Shown here in pieces: positions 25,716 to 35,448 of a stretch of DNA of 64,000 nucleotides. The stretch is from assembly GCA_905234265.1 (NCBI GenBank), contig CAJOHJ010000007.1, positions 152,304-216,303 on the forward strand, read 5' to 3'. Both the position numbers and the translations under genes were made by a program. The number at the start of each line of letters is the position of its first letter. Positions within the stretch are counted from its first letter, which is position 1. The notes under the pieces were generated by a model. It made no database searches, was not told where the DNA came from, and saw nothing but the letters and a program-made list of their open reading frames with translations. The stretch comes from an uncultured Prevotella sp. GTDB taxonomy: Bacteria > Bacteroidota > Bacteroidia > Bacteroidales > Bacteroidaceae.

Positions 25716-27122
25716 TTAATAGAATTTGAAGTAGTTCCTTGCGTTGTTGTAGGAGATGTCCTCAACCATCTTGCCGAGCAGCTCGCGGTCGTCAGGCAGC
25801 AGGCCCTTCTCGACGTCGTTGCCAAGCAGGTTGCAGAGAATGCGGCGGAAATACTCGTGACGTGGGTATGACAGGAACGAGCGGCTGTCGGTGAGCATAC
25901 CCACGAAGCGTGACAGCAGGCCAAGCACTGACAGAGCGTTCATCTGGCGTATCATGCCGTCCATCTGGTCGTTGAACCACCAGCCAGAGCCAAACTGGAT
26001 TTTTCCCGGCTCGCCACCCTGGAAGTTGCCCAGCATGGTTGCAATCACCTCGTTGGCACATGGGTTCAGCGTGTACAGGATGGTGCGTGTCAGCTTGCCC
26101 TTCATGTTCAGCTTGTTGAGGAACTTGGACATGGCCTTGGCAGTGTTGAACTCGCCGATGGAGTCGAAGCCGGTGTCGGGACCGAGCTTATTGTACATTG
26201 CAGTGTTGTTGTCGCGGATGGCGCCATAGTGGAACTGCTGTGTCCAGCCGGCGTCGGCATCCATTTCTGCCATGACGGTCAGGAAGCAGTTCTTGAACTG
26301 GCGGATTTCCAGGTTAGAGAGCTGCTGTCCGCGCATAGCCTTTTCGAAGATGGTCTCAATCTGCGAGTCTGTGTAGTCCTCGTCGTAGAACTCCTCGATG
26401 CCGTGGTCGCTGAGCTTCGAACCCTGCTCGGCAAAGAAGTCGTGACGCTTCTGCAGTGCGTCCACCATGTCGGCAAACTTGGTGATGGTAACACCAGAGA
26501 CATTCTCCAGCTGGTGTACATAGTCGGCAAATTCAGGCTTCTCAATGTTCATGGCCTTGTCGGGGCGCCATGCAGGAATCATCAGGGGATCGTCCTGAGC
26601 CTTGTGCTTTGCATACTCGATGTGGTTGTGCAGGTCGTCGACGGGGTCGTCGGTAGTGCATACGCACTCCACGTTGTAGTGCTTCATCAGTCCGCGTGCC
26701 GAGAACTCAGGCTGCTTCAGCTTTTCGTTGCACTCGTCGAAGATTTCGCGTGCAGTCTTGGGGCTGAGCAGCTTGTCGATGCCGAAAGCAGTCTTCAGCT
26801 CCAGGTGTGTCCAGTGGTAGAGTGGGTTGCGGAGTGTATAAGGTACGGTTTCAGCCCATTTCTCGAATTTCTCCCAGTCAGTGGTGTCCTTACCGGTGCA
26901 ATAGCGCTCATCTACACCGTTGGTACGCATGGCACGCCACTTGTAGTGGTCGCCGCCAAGCCACAGTTCTGTGATGCTCTTGAAGCGGTGGTCGTTAGCA
27001 ACCATTTCCGGAATCAGGTGACAGTGATAGTCAATGATAGGCATCTTGGCCGCATGGTTGTGGTACAGGTCTTGAGCCACCTCAGTCTCAAGAACAAAGT
27101 TTTTGTCATTGAAAGCTTTCAT
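25716..27122 (-). CDS. uxaC: Glucuronate (uronate) isomerase
   Basis: A 468-residue amidohydrolase-fold enzyme that interconverts glucuronate/fructuronate and galacturonate/tagaturonate. The N-terminus carries PIIDYHCHLIPEMVAND with the HxH metal site, and the GSGWWFNDQMDGM stretch near the C-terminus is typical of UxaC. The family start is ATG at 27122 (MKAFNDKNF); the open frame extends 25 codons further but through a promoter element. Uronate isomerisation fits with the secreted rhamnogalacturonan lyase encoded 3 kb away. Confidence 0.95.
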   Translation of the reverse strand: MKAFNDKNFVLETEVAQDLYHNHAAKMPIIDYHCHLIPEMVANDHRFKSITELWLGGDHYKWRAMRTNGVDERYCTGKDTTDWEKFEKWAETVPYTLRNPLYHWTHLELKTAFGIDKLLSPKTAREIFDECNEKLKQPEFSARGLMKHYNVECVCTTDDPVDDLHNHIEYAKHKAQDDPLMIPAWRPDKAMNIEKPEFADYVHQLENVSGVTITKFADMVDALQKRHDFFAEQGSKLSDHGIEEFYDEDYTDSQIETIFEKAMRGQQLSNLEIRQFKNCFLTVMAEMDADAGWTQQFHYGAIRDNNTAMYNKLGPDTGFDSIGEFNTAKAMSKFLNKLNMKGKLTRTILYTLNPCANEVIATMLGNFQGGEPGKIQFGSGWWFNDQMDGMIRQMNALSVLGLLSRFVGMLTDSRSFLSYPRHEYFRRILCNLLGNDVEKGLLPDDRELLGKMVEDISYNNARNYFKFY

Positions 27123-27162
27123 AATTAAGTTGTAATAATATTGTTTTAGTAGATGTTTCCTG

Positions 27163-27170
27163 CAAAGATA
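27163..27170 (-). promoter_or_regulatory. Putative -7 element for uxaC
   Basis: TATCTTTG on the minus strand, giving a leader of about 34 nt to the ATG at 27122 and supporting that start. Confidence 0.55.
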
Positions 27171-27253
27171 ACTAATAAAGTATTGATAAGTTTGCATACC
27201 TGTTGCTTTTTTGAAAAAATTAACGTTAACAGGCCGGGCTATCGAATTATCTT

Positions 27254-27358
27254 ACAGAGATAATTTTGTAAGTCATTGAGATAATTTCGTAACATGCAGA
27301 GATAATTTCGTAACACGCAGAGATAATTTCGTAACACGCAGAGATAATTTGAAGAACA
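27254..27358 (+). repeat. 21-nt repeat array, locus B (five units)
   Basis: Units start at 27254, 27275, 27296, 27317 and 27338. The third and fourth are identical, and all five keep GAGATAATTT at the same offset; the conserved remainder is CGTAACA(T/C)GCA. The array lies in the 396-bp divergent region between uxaC and topA, between the uxaC promoter and the topA promoter. This region has no other gene. The complementary strand of the array can be read as a repeated seven-residue peptide, which explains a spurious minus-strand open frame here. Confidence 0.93.
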
Positions 27359-27478
27359 ATACAGAAATGTCATGATAATTGTCATTAGCTGTAAGACAGA
27401 GGTTGCCTCAGTCAGGTGGATGATGTTAAGAAAACAAAAATACATTAATATATATAAGGTGTAACAAAAAGTTTTGCT

Positions 27479-27486
27479 TACATTTG
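27479..27486 (+). promoter_or_regulatory. Putative -7 element for topA
   Basis: TACATTTG on the plus strand, 32 nt before the topA ATG. No convincing -33 element at the standard distance. Confidence 0.45.
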
Positions 27487-27518
27487 CAGCCCAAAAAGAA
27501 AAAACATCAGAATAGACT

Positions 27519-29819
27519 ATGCAAAAGAATTTGGTGATTGTAGAGTCTCCTGCCAAGGCGAAGACCATAGAGAAGTTTCTTGGCAAGGACTATAAAGTAA
27601 TGTCAAGCTACGGCCACATACGCGACTTGAAGAAAAAGGAGATCAGTATTGATGCCAACACCCTGAAGCCGGAATACGAAATTCCCGAAGACAAGGAGAA
27701 GCTCGTCAAAGAGCTAAAGGCTAATGCTCAGAAGGCTGACAAGGTGTGGCTCGCAAGTGATGAGGACCGCGAGGGAGAGGCCATTTCCTGGCACCTTTGC
27801 GAGGTGCTTGGACTGGACGAGCAGAACACAAGCCGCATTGTGTTCCACGAAATCACGAAGCCGGCCATACTGGAAGCCATCGAGCATCCGCGATTCATCG
27901 ACATGAACCTTGTCAACGCCCAGCAGGCACGCCGTGTGCTCGACCGCCTTGTTGGTTTCAAGCTCTCGCCCGTGTTGTGGCGTAAGGTGAAGCCGGCCCT
28001 CTCGGCCGGTCGCGTGCAGAGCGTGGCCGTCAGGCTGATTGTCGAGCGTGAGCGTGAAGTACAGGATTTCGTGCCAGAGACATACTATGTCGTCAGCGGA
28101 GTCTTCGCCGTCACCAACGAAGACGGCTCAAAGGCGGAAGTGAAAGCCACGCTTTCCGGCCGTCTGAAGACTCCCGAAGAGGTTGCCCAGCTGCTTGAGG
28201 AATGCAAGGACGCAACATTCACTGTTGCTACCGTCAGCAAGAAGCCAACCCACCGCACTCCGGCACCTCCATTCACCACTTCAACCCTTCAGCAGGAGGC
28301 TGCAAGGAAGCTTGGATTTACCGTCAGCCAGACAATGATGGTTGCCCAGCATCTCTATGAACACGGTCTTATCACATATATGCGTACAGACTCCGTCAAC
28401 CTGAGCAGCCTGTGCATCGGTGCTGCCAAGGAGGAAATAAAGCGCCTCTGGGGACAGGAATACAGCCATGTCCGCAACTATCGCACCAGTTCAAAAGGCG
28501 CACAGGAAGCCCACGAGGCCATCCGCCCAACCTATATGGACAGACTGGAGATAGAAGGTACTGCCCAGGAGCGCCGCCTCTACGAACTCATCTGGAAGCG
28601 CACCATTGCCAGCCAGATGTCCGACGCGCAGGTGGAGAAGACTACCGTCGAGATAAAGATGGACGGCAAAGACCACTATTTCGTCAGTCAGGGCGAGGTG
28701 GTGAAGTTCGACGGTTTCCTGAAAGTCTATCGCGAGAGTGCCGACGATGACGATGTCCAGCAGGACGACGACAGCCACGTTCTTCCTCCTCTGGCGGAAG
28801 GCATGCAGCTGGAGCGTCGCGAGATTGTCGCAGCAGAGCGCTGCACGCAGAGTCCTGCAAGGTACACCGAGGCATCGCTGGTGCATAAGATGGAAGAGCT
28901 TGGCATCGGCCGTCCTTCAACCTACGCTCCCACCATCTCGACTATCCAGCAGAGGGAATACGTACAGAAGGGCGACAAGAAAGGCGTCGAGCGCCAGTTC
29001 TCCATTGACACCCTGAAAGGCAAGGTCATCAGTCACAAGACGCGCCGCGAAATGGTCGGTGCCGAGAAAGGAAAGCTTATGCCTACGGATATAGGTCTTG
29101 TGGTGAACGATTTCCTCATCGACAACTTCAAGGAAATCATGGACTATAACTTCACCGCCAAGGTGGAGCAGGATTTCGACCTCATTGCCGAAGGAAAAGA
29201 GCAGTGGTCTGACATGATCAAGGCTTTTTATAAGTCGTTCGAACCTACTGTTGAGAAAACCATCAATGCCCGTCAGGAACATAAGGCCGGCGAACGTCTG
29301 CTGGGCAACGATCCGCAGAGTGGCAAGCCTGTCTTTGTGAAGATAGGACGCTACGGCCCCGTAATCCAGAAAGGCAGCGCCGGCGACGACGACAAGCCTG
29401 TGTTTACGCAGCTGCCGGCAGGCAAGAGCATGGAGACCATAACACTGGAAGAAGCCCTGGAAATGTTCAAGCTGCCGCGCACAATAGGCGACTTTGAAGG
29501 CTCGCCGGTTGTCATCGGTGTCGGTCGTTTCGGGCCATACGTCCTGCACAACAAGAAATACACCTCAATACCCAAGGGTACCGACCCTCTGACCGTTACC
29601 ATGGACGCTGCAATATCGCTCATCAGCAGCAAGCGCAAGCAGGAAACTGACAAGCACATCAGAGCCTTCGATGCCGACGGCAAGTTGGAAATACTCAACG
29701 GCCGCTACGGACCATACATTGCCTTCGACGGAAAGAACTACCGTCTGCCAAAGGCATTGCAGGCAAAGGCTGCCGAGCTGACCTATGAAGACTGTATGAA
29801 GATTGTCAACAAGAAGTGA
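27519..29819 (+). CDS. topA: DNA topoisomerase I
   Basis: A 766-residue type IA topoisomerase that relaxes negative supercoils. The N-terminal TOPRIM domain (VIVESPAKAKTIEKFLG; SDEDREGEAISWHL) supplies the acidic metal cluster, and the nucleophilic tyrosine is Y287 in LITYMRTDSVNLS. In place of the Cys4 zinc fingers of E. coli TopA, the C-terminal ~170 residues contain repeats of the glycine-rich GRYGPYI type (IGRYGPVIQ, VGRFGPYVL, NGRYGPYIA), as is usual in Bacteroidetes. It heads the rightward topA-aroK-lyase-speA cluster. Confidence 0.96.
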   Translation: MQKNLVIVESPAKAKTIEKFLGKDYKVMSSYGHIRDLKKKEISIDANTLKPEYEIPEDKEKLVKELKANAQKADKVWLASDEDREGEAISWHLCEVLGLDEQNTSRIVFHEITKPAILEAIEHPRFIDMNLVNAQQARRVLDRLVGFKLSPVLWRKVKPALSAGRVQSVAVRLIVEREREVQDFVPETYYVVSGVFAVTNEDGSKAEVKATLSGRLKTPEEVAQLLEECKDATFTVATVSKKPTHRTPAPPFTTSTLQQEAARKLGFTVSQTMMVAQHLYEHGLITYMRTDSVNLSSLCIGAAKEEIKRLWGQEYSHVRNYRTSSKGAQEAHEAIRPTYMDRLEIEGTAQERRLYELIWKRTIASQMSDAQVEKTTVEIKMDGKDHYFVSQGEVVKFDGFLKVYRESADDDDVQQDDDSHVLPPLAEGMQLERREIVAAERCTQSPARYTEASLVHKMEELGIGRPSTYAPTISTIQQREYVQKGDKKGVERQFSIDTLKGKVISHKTRREMVGAEKGKLMPTDIGLVVNDFLIDNFKEIMDYNFTAKVEQDFDLIAEGKEQWSDMIKAFYKSFEPTVEKTINARQEHKAGERLLGNDPQSGKPVFVKIGRYGPVIQKGSAGDDDKPVFTQLPAGKSMETITLEEALEMFKLPRTIGDFEGSPVVIGVGRFGPYVLHNKKYTSIPKGTDPLTVTMDAAISLISSKRKQETDKHIRAFDADGKLEILNGRYGPYIAFDGKNYRLPKALQAKAAELTYEDCMKIVNKK

Positions 29820-29842
29820 CACGTGCCTAATTGCAACTGCTG

Positions 29843-30370
29843 ATGAGAAGAATTATTCTGATAGGCTACATGGGGTCGGGAAAGACCACACTGGGAAAAG
29901 CCCTGTCAAAAGATACGGGAATGATGTTCTATGACCTGGACTGGTACATAGAAAACCGCATGCGCAAGACAGTCTCCCAGATTTTTGCTGAACGTGGCGA
30001 GGACGGCTTCAGACAGATAGAATACAACATGCTGCACGAGATTGCCGAATTTGAGGATGTAATAATCAGCTGCGGAGGCGGCACACCATGCTTCTTCGAC
30101 AACATCGACTATCTTAACCAGCAGGGAGACGTGGTGTATCTGAAGGCTACGCCACAGGTGCTTTACAAACATCTGCTCATGGCACGCGTCGAGCGGCCGC
30201 TGCTGAAAGACAAGACACCTGATGAACTTATAGAATACATAACAACTCATCTGCAGGAACGCGAAGCCTACTACCAGAAGGCTAACCATATACTCGACGT
30301 GAGCCTGCTGGACAATCGTGACAAAATAGACGTAAGCGTCAATGAACTGAAAAAACTATTAAATCTATAA
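29843..30370 (+). CDS. aroK: Shikimate kinase
   Basis: A 175-residue P-loop kinase that phosphorylates shikimate with ATP in the common aromatic pathway. The P-loop GYMGSGKTTLG, the substrate-binding Asp in FYDLDWYIE, the RQIEYNML stretch and GGGTPCF are all in place. ATG at 29843 puts the P-loop at the usual distance; an in-frame TTG at 29831 is less likely. It lies 23 nt after topA and 2 nt before the lyase gene. Confidence 0.94.
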   Translation: MRRIILIGYMGSGKTTLGKALSKDTGMMFYDLDWYIENRMRKTVSQIFAERGEDGFRQIEYNMLHEIAEFEDVIISCGGGTPCFFDNIDYLNQQGDVVYLKATPQVLYKHLLMARVERPLLKDKTPDELIEYITTHLQEREAYYQKANHILDVSLLDNRDKIDVSVNELKKLLNL

Positions 30371-30372
30371 TC

Positions 30373-32919
30373 ATGAAACGGTATCAGACAATCCTTATTC
30401 TAATTGCTTTCCTGCTGACATCATTTGCTCAGCTGGCTTCTGCTGCAACACCGCTGAAGCGCGGCCTGATGGCACTTCACAAGAGTGACGGCAATCTTGT
30501 CTCGTGGCGCGCCAGGGCAACAGATACGCGGAACTACAAGTTCAAACTGTACAAAGGCTCTGCCACATCACAGAGAACAAATGTGAACTCCGGCAATTTC
30601 ATCATGGGAAAGACTAATTTCCTGGATAAGAATGCTGCGGAAGGCGTGGTCTACAGGCTTGAGGTGTACAACGAGGCCGGCGAGATTGTAGAGACCGACA
30701 TAAGCACACCGGCATGGAGCAATCAGACAAAGTATATAACCTTGCAGGGCGGGGCGCCTACAGACCCTACGTCGGCCAAGGCCACATATACTCCGAACGA
30801 CGCCTCGTACTGCGACATGGACGGCGACGGAGAATATGAGATTATCCTGAAATGGGCGCCCAGCAACGAGAAGGATGCTGCAAGCAGCGGAACAACTTCG
30901 CCGGCATTCTACAGCTGCTATAAGCTTGACGGCACACGTCTGTGGATGCTGCATACCGGAGGAAACATGTTCAACTCGGCTCACACGACTCCTTTCATTG
31001 CATGGGACATGGACGGTGACGGATATGGAGAATTCATGGTAAAGACAGCCCCCGGTGCTGTGGATGCTACTGGCAAATACATACTGATGGGCAGCGACAA
31101 TGCCACTGACAACCTGAAAAGCTCACGCGGAAAACAGGACCACGGCGGTGAATACCTGACGATATTCGACGGCCGTACAGGTGCCGAACTGCAGACAATA
31201 AAATATCACACGGCCTATCAGGACGAAAGCACTTCTTTCTGGGGCGACTCCAACCAGAACCGCTCTGAGCGCTATCTGGCAGCTATTGCATGGCTCGACG
31301 GCGAAGACAAGAATCCATCGGCAATCTTTGCACGCGGATATTACAAGGGCTGCAAGATTGGAGCATACGACTGGGACGGCAAGAACCTGACCCTGCGCTG
31401 GCTGCACCGTGGCGAGAGCGGAACAAGCGGCACCGTCACTTATGCCAACGGCAGCGTCACCAAACTTTCACAAACCATGTATGGCGAGGGTGCTCACGCT
31501 ATTTGCGTGGGCGACGTCACCGGCGACGGCAGGCAGGAGATAACCTATGGTTCAAGTGCCTTGAAGCCCGATGGTACGACGCTCTACAGGACTGGCCTGC
31601 GCCACGGTGATGCTCTGCACCTTGGCGACTTCATTCCATCGCGTCCTGGACAAGAATTTTTCATGTCGCTTGAGGAAGGACAGTATGGAGCAAACCTGCG
31701 CGACGCACGCACTGGCGAAATTCTGTGGCGCATTACTGCCTCCGATGATACCGGCCGCGGCCTGATAGGACACTTCAACCCAGAGGCTGAGGACTGCTAC
31801 TGGCAGACAAGCATTGACTACTCAAAACTCTACGACACCCAGCAGAACTTGATTAACGGAGAGATTAGCCATGGCGGCGGAGCAAGCCTGAACAACCGCA
31901 TCTTCTGGAATGGTACGCTGGCTGACGACTTCTACGACAAGTCCGTCCTGGAGTATTTCAACCCTACGGCGAACAACTTCTGGCGCATGCAGGTGAACGG
32001 CAACAACTACACTGCTGGTACGCTGAATAATAGCAGCAAATATAATCCATGTGTTCTTGGTGACTTGCTGGGTGACTGGCGCGAGGAAATTGTAACCTGG
32101 ACGCAAACAACTGACGGCGACTATCAGCTGATAATCAATGCCACCGACTATGAGACAGCGTACACTCTGCCGCACCTCATGGACGACTTTGCCTACCGTG
32201 CACAGCTTATTGCGCAGAACAGTGTGTATAACCAGCCGCCTCATGTAAGCTATGACCCAAGGACTGTCAAGACTGTTGTGCCTGATATGTCGCTTATAGA
32301 GTCTGCAGAAATTGCAAACACATCGCTGAAAGGCAACTACTGGGGAACTCTGTATACTACCTATCCGGTTATTGTGCCTGAGGATGCTGTTGTGCTGGCT
32401 GTGAGCAACCGCGCTACGGACGGCTCTGACACTTTGAAGATTAATGTTTTGAAAGGCGGCAGCATTATTGACTCTGGAAGGTCGTTTATTGTCAATTCTG
32501 CTACTGATTCACCAAGGTTTGTTCCGACTACATTGAGTGCAACGGCTTCAGTATCTACATTGTATATGAAAGGCTTCTACTGCGACTCGCTGGTGGCTGA
32601 TGCCAGTGCCGTGAAGTTCACATACCAGTTCAGGGAAGGCGACCGCGGACTTGGCTTCTATCGCACGCATGGCACAGAGGTCATCAAGGGCGGACATGCC
32701 TATGCGTCGTTTGGGGCGACGACGACGCCGGGTGCGGAATCATACGTTCTGGGCAAGTCGTTAAATCCTATTGCGACCGCTATAAGCAATGTCGTCGCTA
32801 ACCAGGATGACAAGAATGGCAGGGACGGCCAGACTTACTATACTGTCAGTGGACAGAAAGTCAGCAGACTTGACCGTCATGGTATATATATAATAGGTGG
32901 AAAAAAGATTGTGAAATGA
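30373..32919 (+). CDS. Secreted rhamnogalacturonan lyase (PL11 family) with sorting-type C-terminus
   Basis: An 848-residue protein with a Sec signal peptide (about residues 1-24, ending LASAA). Residues about 25-640 resemble family PL11 rhamnogalacturonan lyases: an N-terminal beta domain followed by an eight-bladed propeller with calcium-binding repeats such as DMDGDGEYE, DMDGDGYGEF and GDVTGDGRQE. It would cut the rhamnogalacturonan-I backbone of pectin by beta-elimination. The last ~30 residues (YYTVSGQKV...GIYIIGGKKIVK) resemble the C-terminal signal of type IX secretion in Prevotella-type bacteria. Its stop overlaps the speA start by 4 nt, an unexpected pairing. Substrate inferred from family. 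Confidence 0.85.
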   Translation: MKRYQTILILIAFLLTSFAQLASAATPLKRGLMALHKSDGNLVSWRARATDTRNYKFKLYKGSATSQRTNVNSGNFIMGKTNFLDKNAAEGVVYRLEVYNEAGEIVETDISTPAWSNQTKYITLQGGAPTDPTSAKATYTPNDASYCDMDGDGEYEIILKWAPSNEKDAASSGTTSPAFYSCYKLDGTRLWMLHTGGNMFNSAHTTPFIAWDMDGDGYGEFMVKTAPGAVDATGKYILMGSDNATDNLKSSRGKQDHGGEYLTIFDGRTGAELQTIKYHTAYQDESTSFWGDSNQNRSERYLAAIAWLDGEDKNPSAIFARGYYKGCKIGAYDWDGKNLTLRWLHRGESGTSGTVTYANGSVTKLSQTMYGEGAHAICVGDVTGDGRQEITYGSSALKPDGTTLYRTGLRHGDALHLGDFIPSRPGQEFFMSLEEGQYGANLRDARTGEILWRITASDDTGRGLIGHFNPEAEDCYWQTSIDYSKLYDTQQNLINGEISHGGGASLNNRIFWNGTLADDFYDKSVLEYFNPTANNFWRMQVNGNNYTAGTLNNSSKYNPCVLGDLLGDWREEIVTWTQTTDGDYQLIINATDYETAYTLPHLMDDFAYRAQLIAQNSVYNQPPHVSYDPRTVKTVVPDMSLIESAEIANTSLKGNYWGTLYTTYPVIVPEDAVVLAVSNRATDGSDTLKINVLKGGSIIDSGRSFIVNSATDSPRFVPTTLSATASVSTLYMKGFYCDSLVADASAVKFTYQFREGDRGLGFYRTHGTEVIKGGHAYASFGATTTPGAESYVLGKSLNPIATAISNVVANQDDKNGRDGQTYYTVSGQKVSRLDRHGIYIIGGKKIVK

Positions 32920-34808
32920 AGAAATGGACTATTGACGACTCCAAGGAGCTATACAACATTGGAGGGTGGGGAACCAGCTACTTTGGCATCAACGACCGCG
33001 GCAATGTGTTTGTAACTCCATGCAAGGACGGAACGCAGATTGACCTCCGCGAGGTTATGGACGAGCTGTCGCTGCGCGACGTGCAGTCGCCAGTGCTGCT
33101 GCGCTTTCCCGACATTCTGGACAACCGGATTGAGAAGACGTGGAGTTGCTTTAAGAAAGCTGCAGAAGAGTATAACTACAAGGGAGAGAACTATGTGGTC
33201 TATCCTATTAAGGTTAATCAGATGCAGCCTGTCGTGGAGGAAATCATTTCACATGGCAAGAAGTTCAACCTTGGACTGGAAGCCGGCTCCAAGCCAGAAC
33301 TGCATGCCGTGATTGCCATGCAATGCCAGAGCGACAGTATAATAATATGTAATGGATATAAAGACGAATCATACATAGAGCTGGCATTGCTGGCTCAGAA
33401 GATGGGCAAGCGCATATTCATTGTCGTTGAGAAGATGAACGAGCTGGAAATCATTGCCCGTGAAGCCAAAAAGCTGGGAGTGATGCCAAACATTGGAATA
33501 CGCATCAAGCTGGCCAGCAGCGGTAGCGGGAAATGGGAGGAAAGTGGCGGCGACGCTTCGAAATTCGGACTTACCAGTGCCGAACTGCTGGAAGCCCTGG
33601 AACTGCTCGACAAGAAGGACATGCGGCAGTGCCTGCGACTAATTCATTTCCACATCGGCAGCCAGATAACCAAGATACGACGCATTCAGACTGCCTTGCG
33701 CGAAGCTTCGCAGTTCTACATACAGCTGCACAAAATGGGATATAATGTCGACTTTGTTGACTGTGGTGGCGGACTTGGCGTCGACTATGACGGAACACGC
33801 TCTCCATCCAGTGAGTCGTCTGTAAACTATTCTATCCAGGAGTATGTAAACGACTGTATTGATACATTTGTTGTTGCATCTGACAAGAACGGTCTGCCTC
33901 ATCCGAACATAATCACGGAAAGCGGACGCTCGCTGGCAGCACATCACTCTGTGCTGGTGATTGATGTGCTGGAAACGGCATCGCTGCCGGAAATGCCCGA
34001 GGAATTCGAGCCTTCGCCTGACTCTCATCAGCTGGTAAAGGACTTGTATGATATTTGGGACAACCTTAATGCACGTAACCTTCTTGAGGACTGGCACGAT
34101 GCAGAGCAAATCAGAGAAGAAGTTCTGGACTTGTTCTCACACGGAATTGTGGATCTAAAGACTCGTGCTGAGGTGGAAGCTATGTATTGGAGTGTATGTC
34201 ACGAAATCAACGCCCTGTCAAAAACTCTTAAGCATATTCCTGAAGAACTTATGAAGATTGACAAGCTTCTGGCAGACAAGTATTTCTGCAACTTCTCGTT
34301 GTTCCAAAGCCTTTCTGACTCGTGGGCTGTCGACCAGATTTTCCCAATACTGCCTATTCAGCGGCTGAACGAGCGTCCAAGCCGTAATGCAACATTGCAG
34401 GACATTACGTGCGACAGCGACGGAAAGATTGCCTCATTTGTAACTAACAGGAGTAATTCTCACTCGCTGCCTGTACATGCGCTGAAGAAGAATGAGACCT
34501 ACTACTTAGGCATATTCCTCGTAGGAGCTTATCAGGAAATTCTCGGAGATATGCATAACCTGTTTGGTGACACAACAGCCGTTCACATCAGCGTGAAAGA
34601 CGGCAGCTACCATATTGACCAGATAATTGACGGTGAAACGGTGGCTGAAGTTCTTGAATATGTCCAGTATGATCCGAAGAAACTTGTCAGGCAGCTTGAG
34701 ATATGGGTTGCCAAGAGTGTGAAGCAAGGGAAAATCACTCTTGAGGAGGGTAAGGAGTTCCTGTCCAATTATCGTTCTGGACTCTATGGATACACGTATC
34801 TGGAATAA
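32916..34808 (+). CDS. speA: Biosynthetic arginine decarboxylase
   Basis: A 630-residue PLP enzyme of the alanine-racemase-fold decarboxylases that makes agmatine from arginine for polyamine synthesis. The PLP lysine is K99 in VYPIKVNQM, the HIGSQI motif and the DCGGGLGVDYDG PLP-phosphate loop follow, and the catalytic Cys region near the C-terminal barrel is present. Length agrees with the E. coli enzyme (about 630-660). Start ATG overlaps the lyase stop codon (ATGA). The downstream DUF4294 gene overlaps the end by 23 nt. Confidence 0.95.
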   Translation: MKKWTIDDSKELYNIGGWGTSYFGINDRGNVFVTPCKDGTQIDLREVMDELSLRDVQSPVLLRFPDILDNRIEKTWSCFKKAAEEYNYKGENYVVYPIKVNQMQPVVEEIISHGKKFNLGLEAGSKPELHAVIAMQCQSDSIIICNGYKDESYIELALLAQKMGKRIFIVVEKMNELEIIAREAKKLGVMPNIGIRIKLASSGSGKWEESGGDASKFGLTSAELLEALELLDKKDMRQCLRLIHFHIGSQITKIRRIQTALREASQFYIQLHKMGYNVDFVDCGGGLGVDYDGTRSPSSESSVNYSIQEYVNDCIDTFVVASDKNGLPHPNIITESGRSLAAHHSVLVIDVLETASLPEMPEEFEPSPDSHQLVKDLYDIWDNLNARNLLEDWHDAEQIREEVLDLFSHGIVDLKTRAEVEAMYWSVCHEINALSKTLKHIPEELMKIDKLLADKYFCNFSLFQSLSDSWAVDQIFPILPIQRLNERPSRNATLQDITCDSDGKIASFVTNRSNSHSLPVHALKKNETYYLGIFLVGAYQEILGDMHNLFGDTTAVHISVKDGSYHIDQIIDGETVAEVLEYVQYDPKKLVRQLEIWVAKSVKQGKITLEEGKEFLSNYRSGLYGYTYLE

Positions 34809-35427
34809 CAGATGGACGCCAATACTCATGCTGTTGCTTGTGTCTGGCAGTGCAGCCGCACAAAGCGACAGACGACGCACAGAGGTAGACATGGACAGTC
34901 CTACCTTTGTGCCAACAGTGCGTGTCGGTAAGGTCTTCGAGCATGGCGACAGTATTCAGTACATGGAAATGAATAATGTCTACGTGTTTCCGCCAATCAC
35001 ATTTACAAGCAAAAAACAACAGGCTGCATATATGCGGCTGGTGAAGAATGTGAAGACGGTCCTTCCCATCGCTAAGGAAGCGCGCCTGATAATGATGGAA
35101 ACCGCTGAATATCTGGAGACTTTGCCTAACAAGAAGGCACGTGAAGACCACATGAAGCGCGTTGAGAAAAGCATCATGCAGGAGTACAAGCCTCGCATGA
35201 AGAAACTGACTTATTCACAAGGGAAACTGCTGATAAAGCTCATATATAGGGAGAGCCATTCGTCGGGCTATGAGCTGATACAGGCTTTTCTCGGTCCTAT
35301 GCGTGCGGGTTTTTATCAGGCATTCGCATGGGCATTTGGCGCATCGCTGAAGAAAGAGTATGATCCCGAGGGAATTGACAGACTGACAGAGCGTGTAGTG
35401 CTGATGGTGGAAGCTGGACAACTGTAA
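34786..35427 (+). CDS. DUF4294 family protein, exported
   Basis: A 213-residue protein with an N-terminal signal peptide (LMLLLVSGSAAAQ). The body matches DUF4294: a short beta region (YVFPPITFTSKKQQAAYMRL) followed by long helices with VLPIAKEARLI and KLIYRESHSSGYELI. Function is unknown; the family is confined largely to Bacteroidetes and is probably periplasmic. ATG at 34786 is preferred as it gives a proper signal peptide; it overlaps the speA 3' end. It ends the rightward cluster, converging with the DegT gene. Confidence 0.82.
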   Translation: MDTRIWNNRWTPILMLLLVSGSAAAQSDRRRTEVDMDSPTFVPTVRVGKVFEHGDSIQYMEMNNVYVFPPITFTSKKQQAAYMRLVKNVKTVLPIAKEARLIMMETAEYLETLPNKKAREDHMKRVEKSIMQEYKPRMKKLTYSQGKLLIKLIYRESHSSGYELIQAFLGPMRAGFYQAFAWAFGASLKKEYDPEGIDRLTERVVLMVEAGQL

Positions 35428-35448
35428 TCCCTGACGGTTTCACATTTT

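Noticed and set aside
27239..27586. Minus-strand open frame with a repeated seven-residue peptide
   Set aside because: It is the translation of the 21-nt repeat array (21 nt is seven codons) and runs across the topA promoter and start; no signal of real coding.
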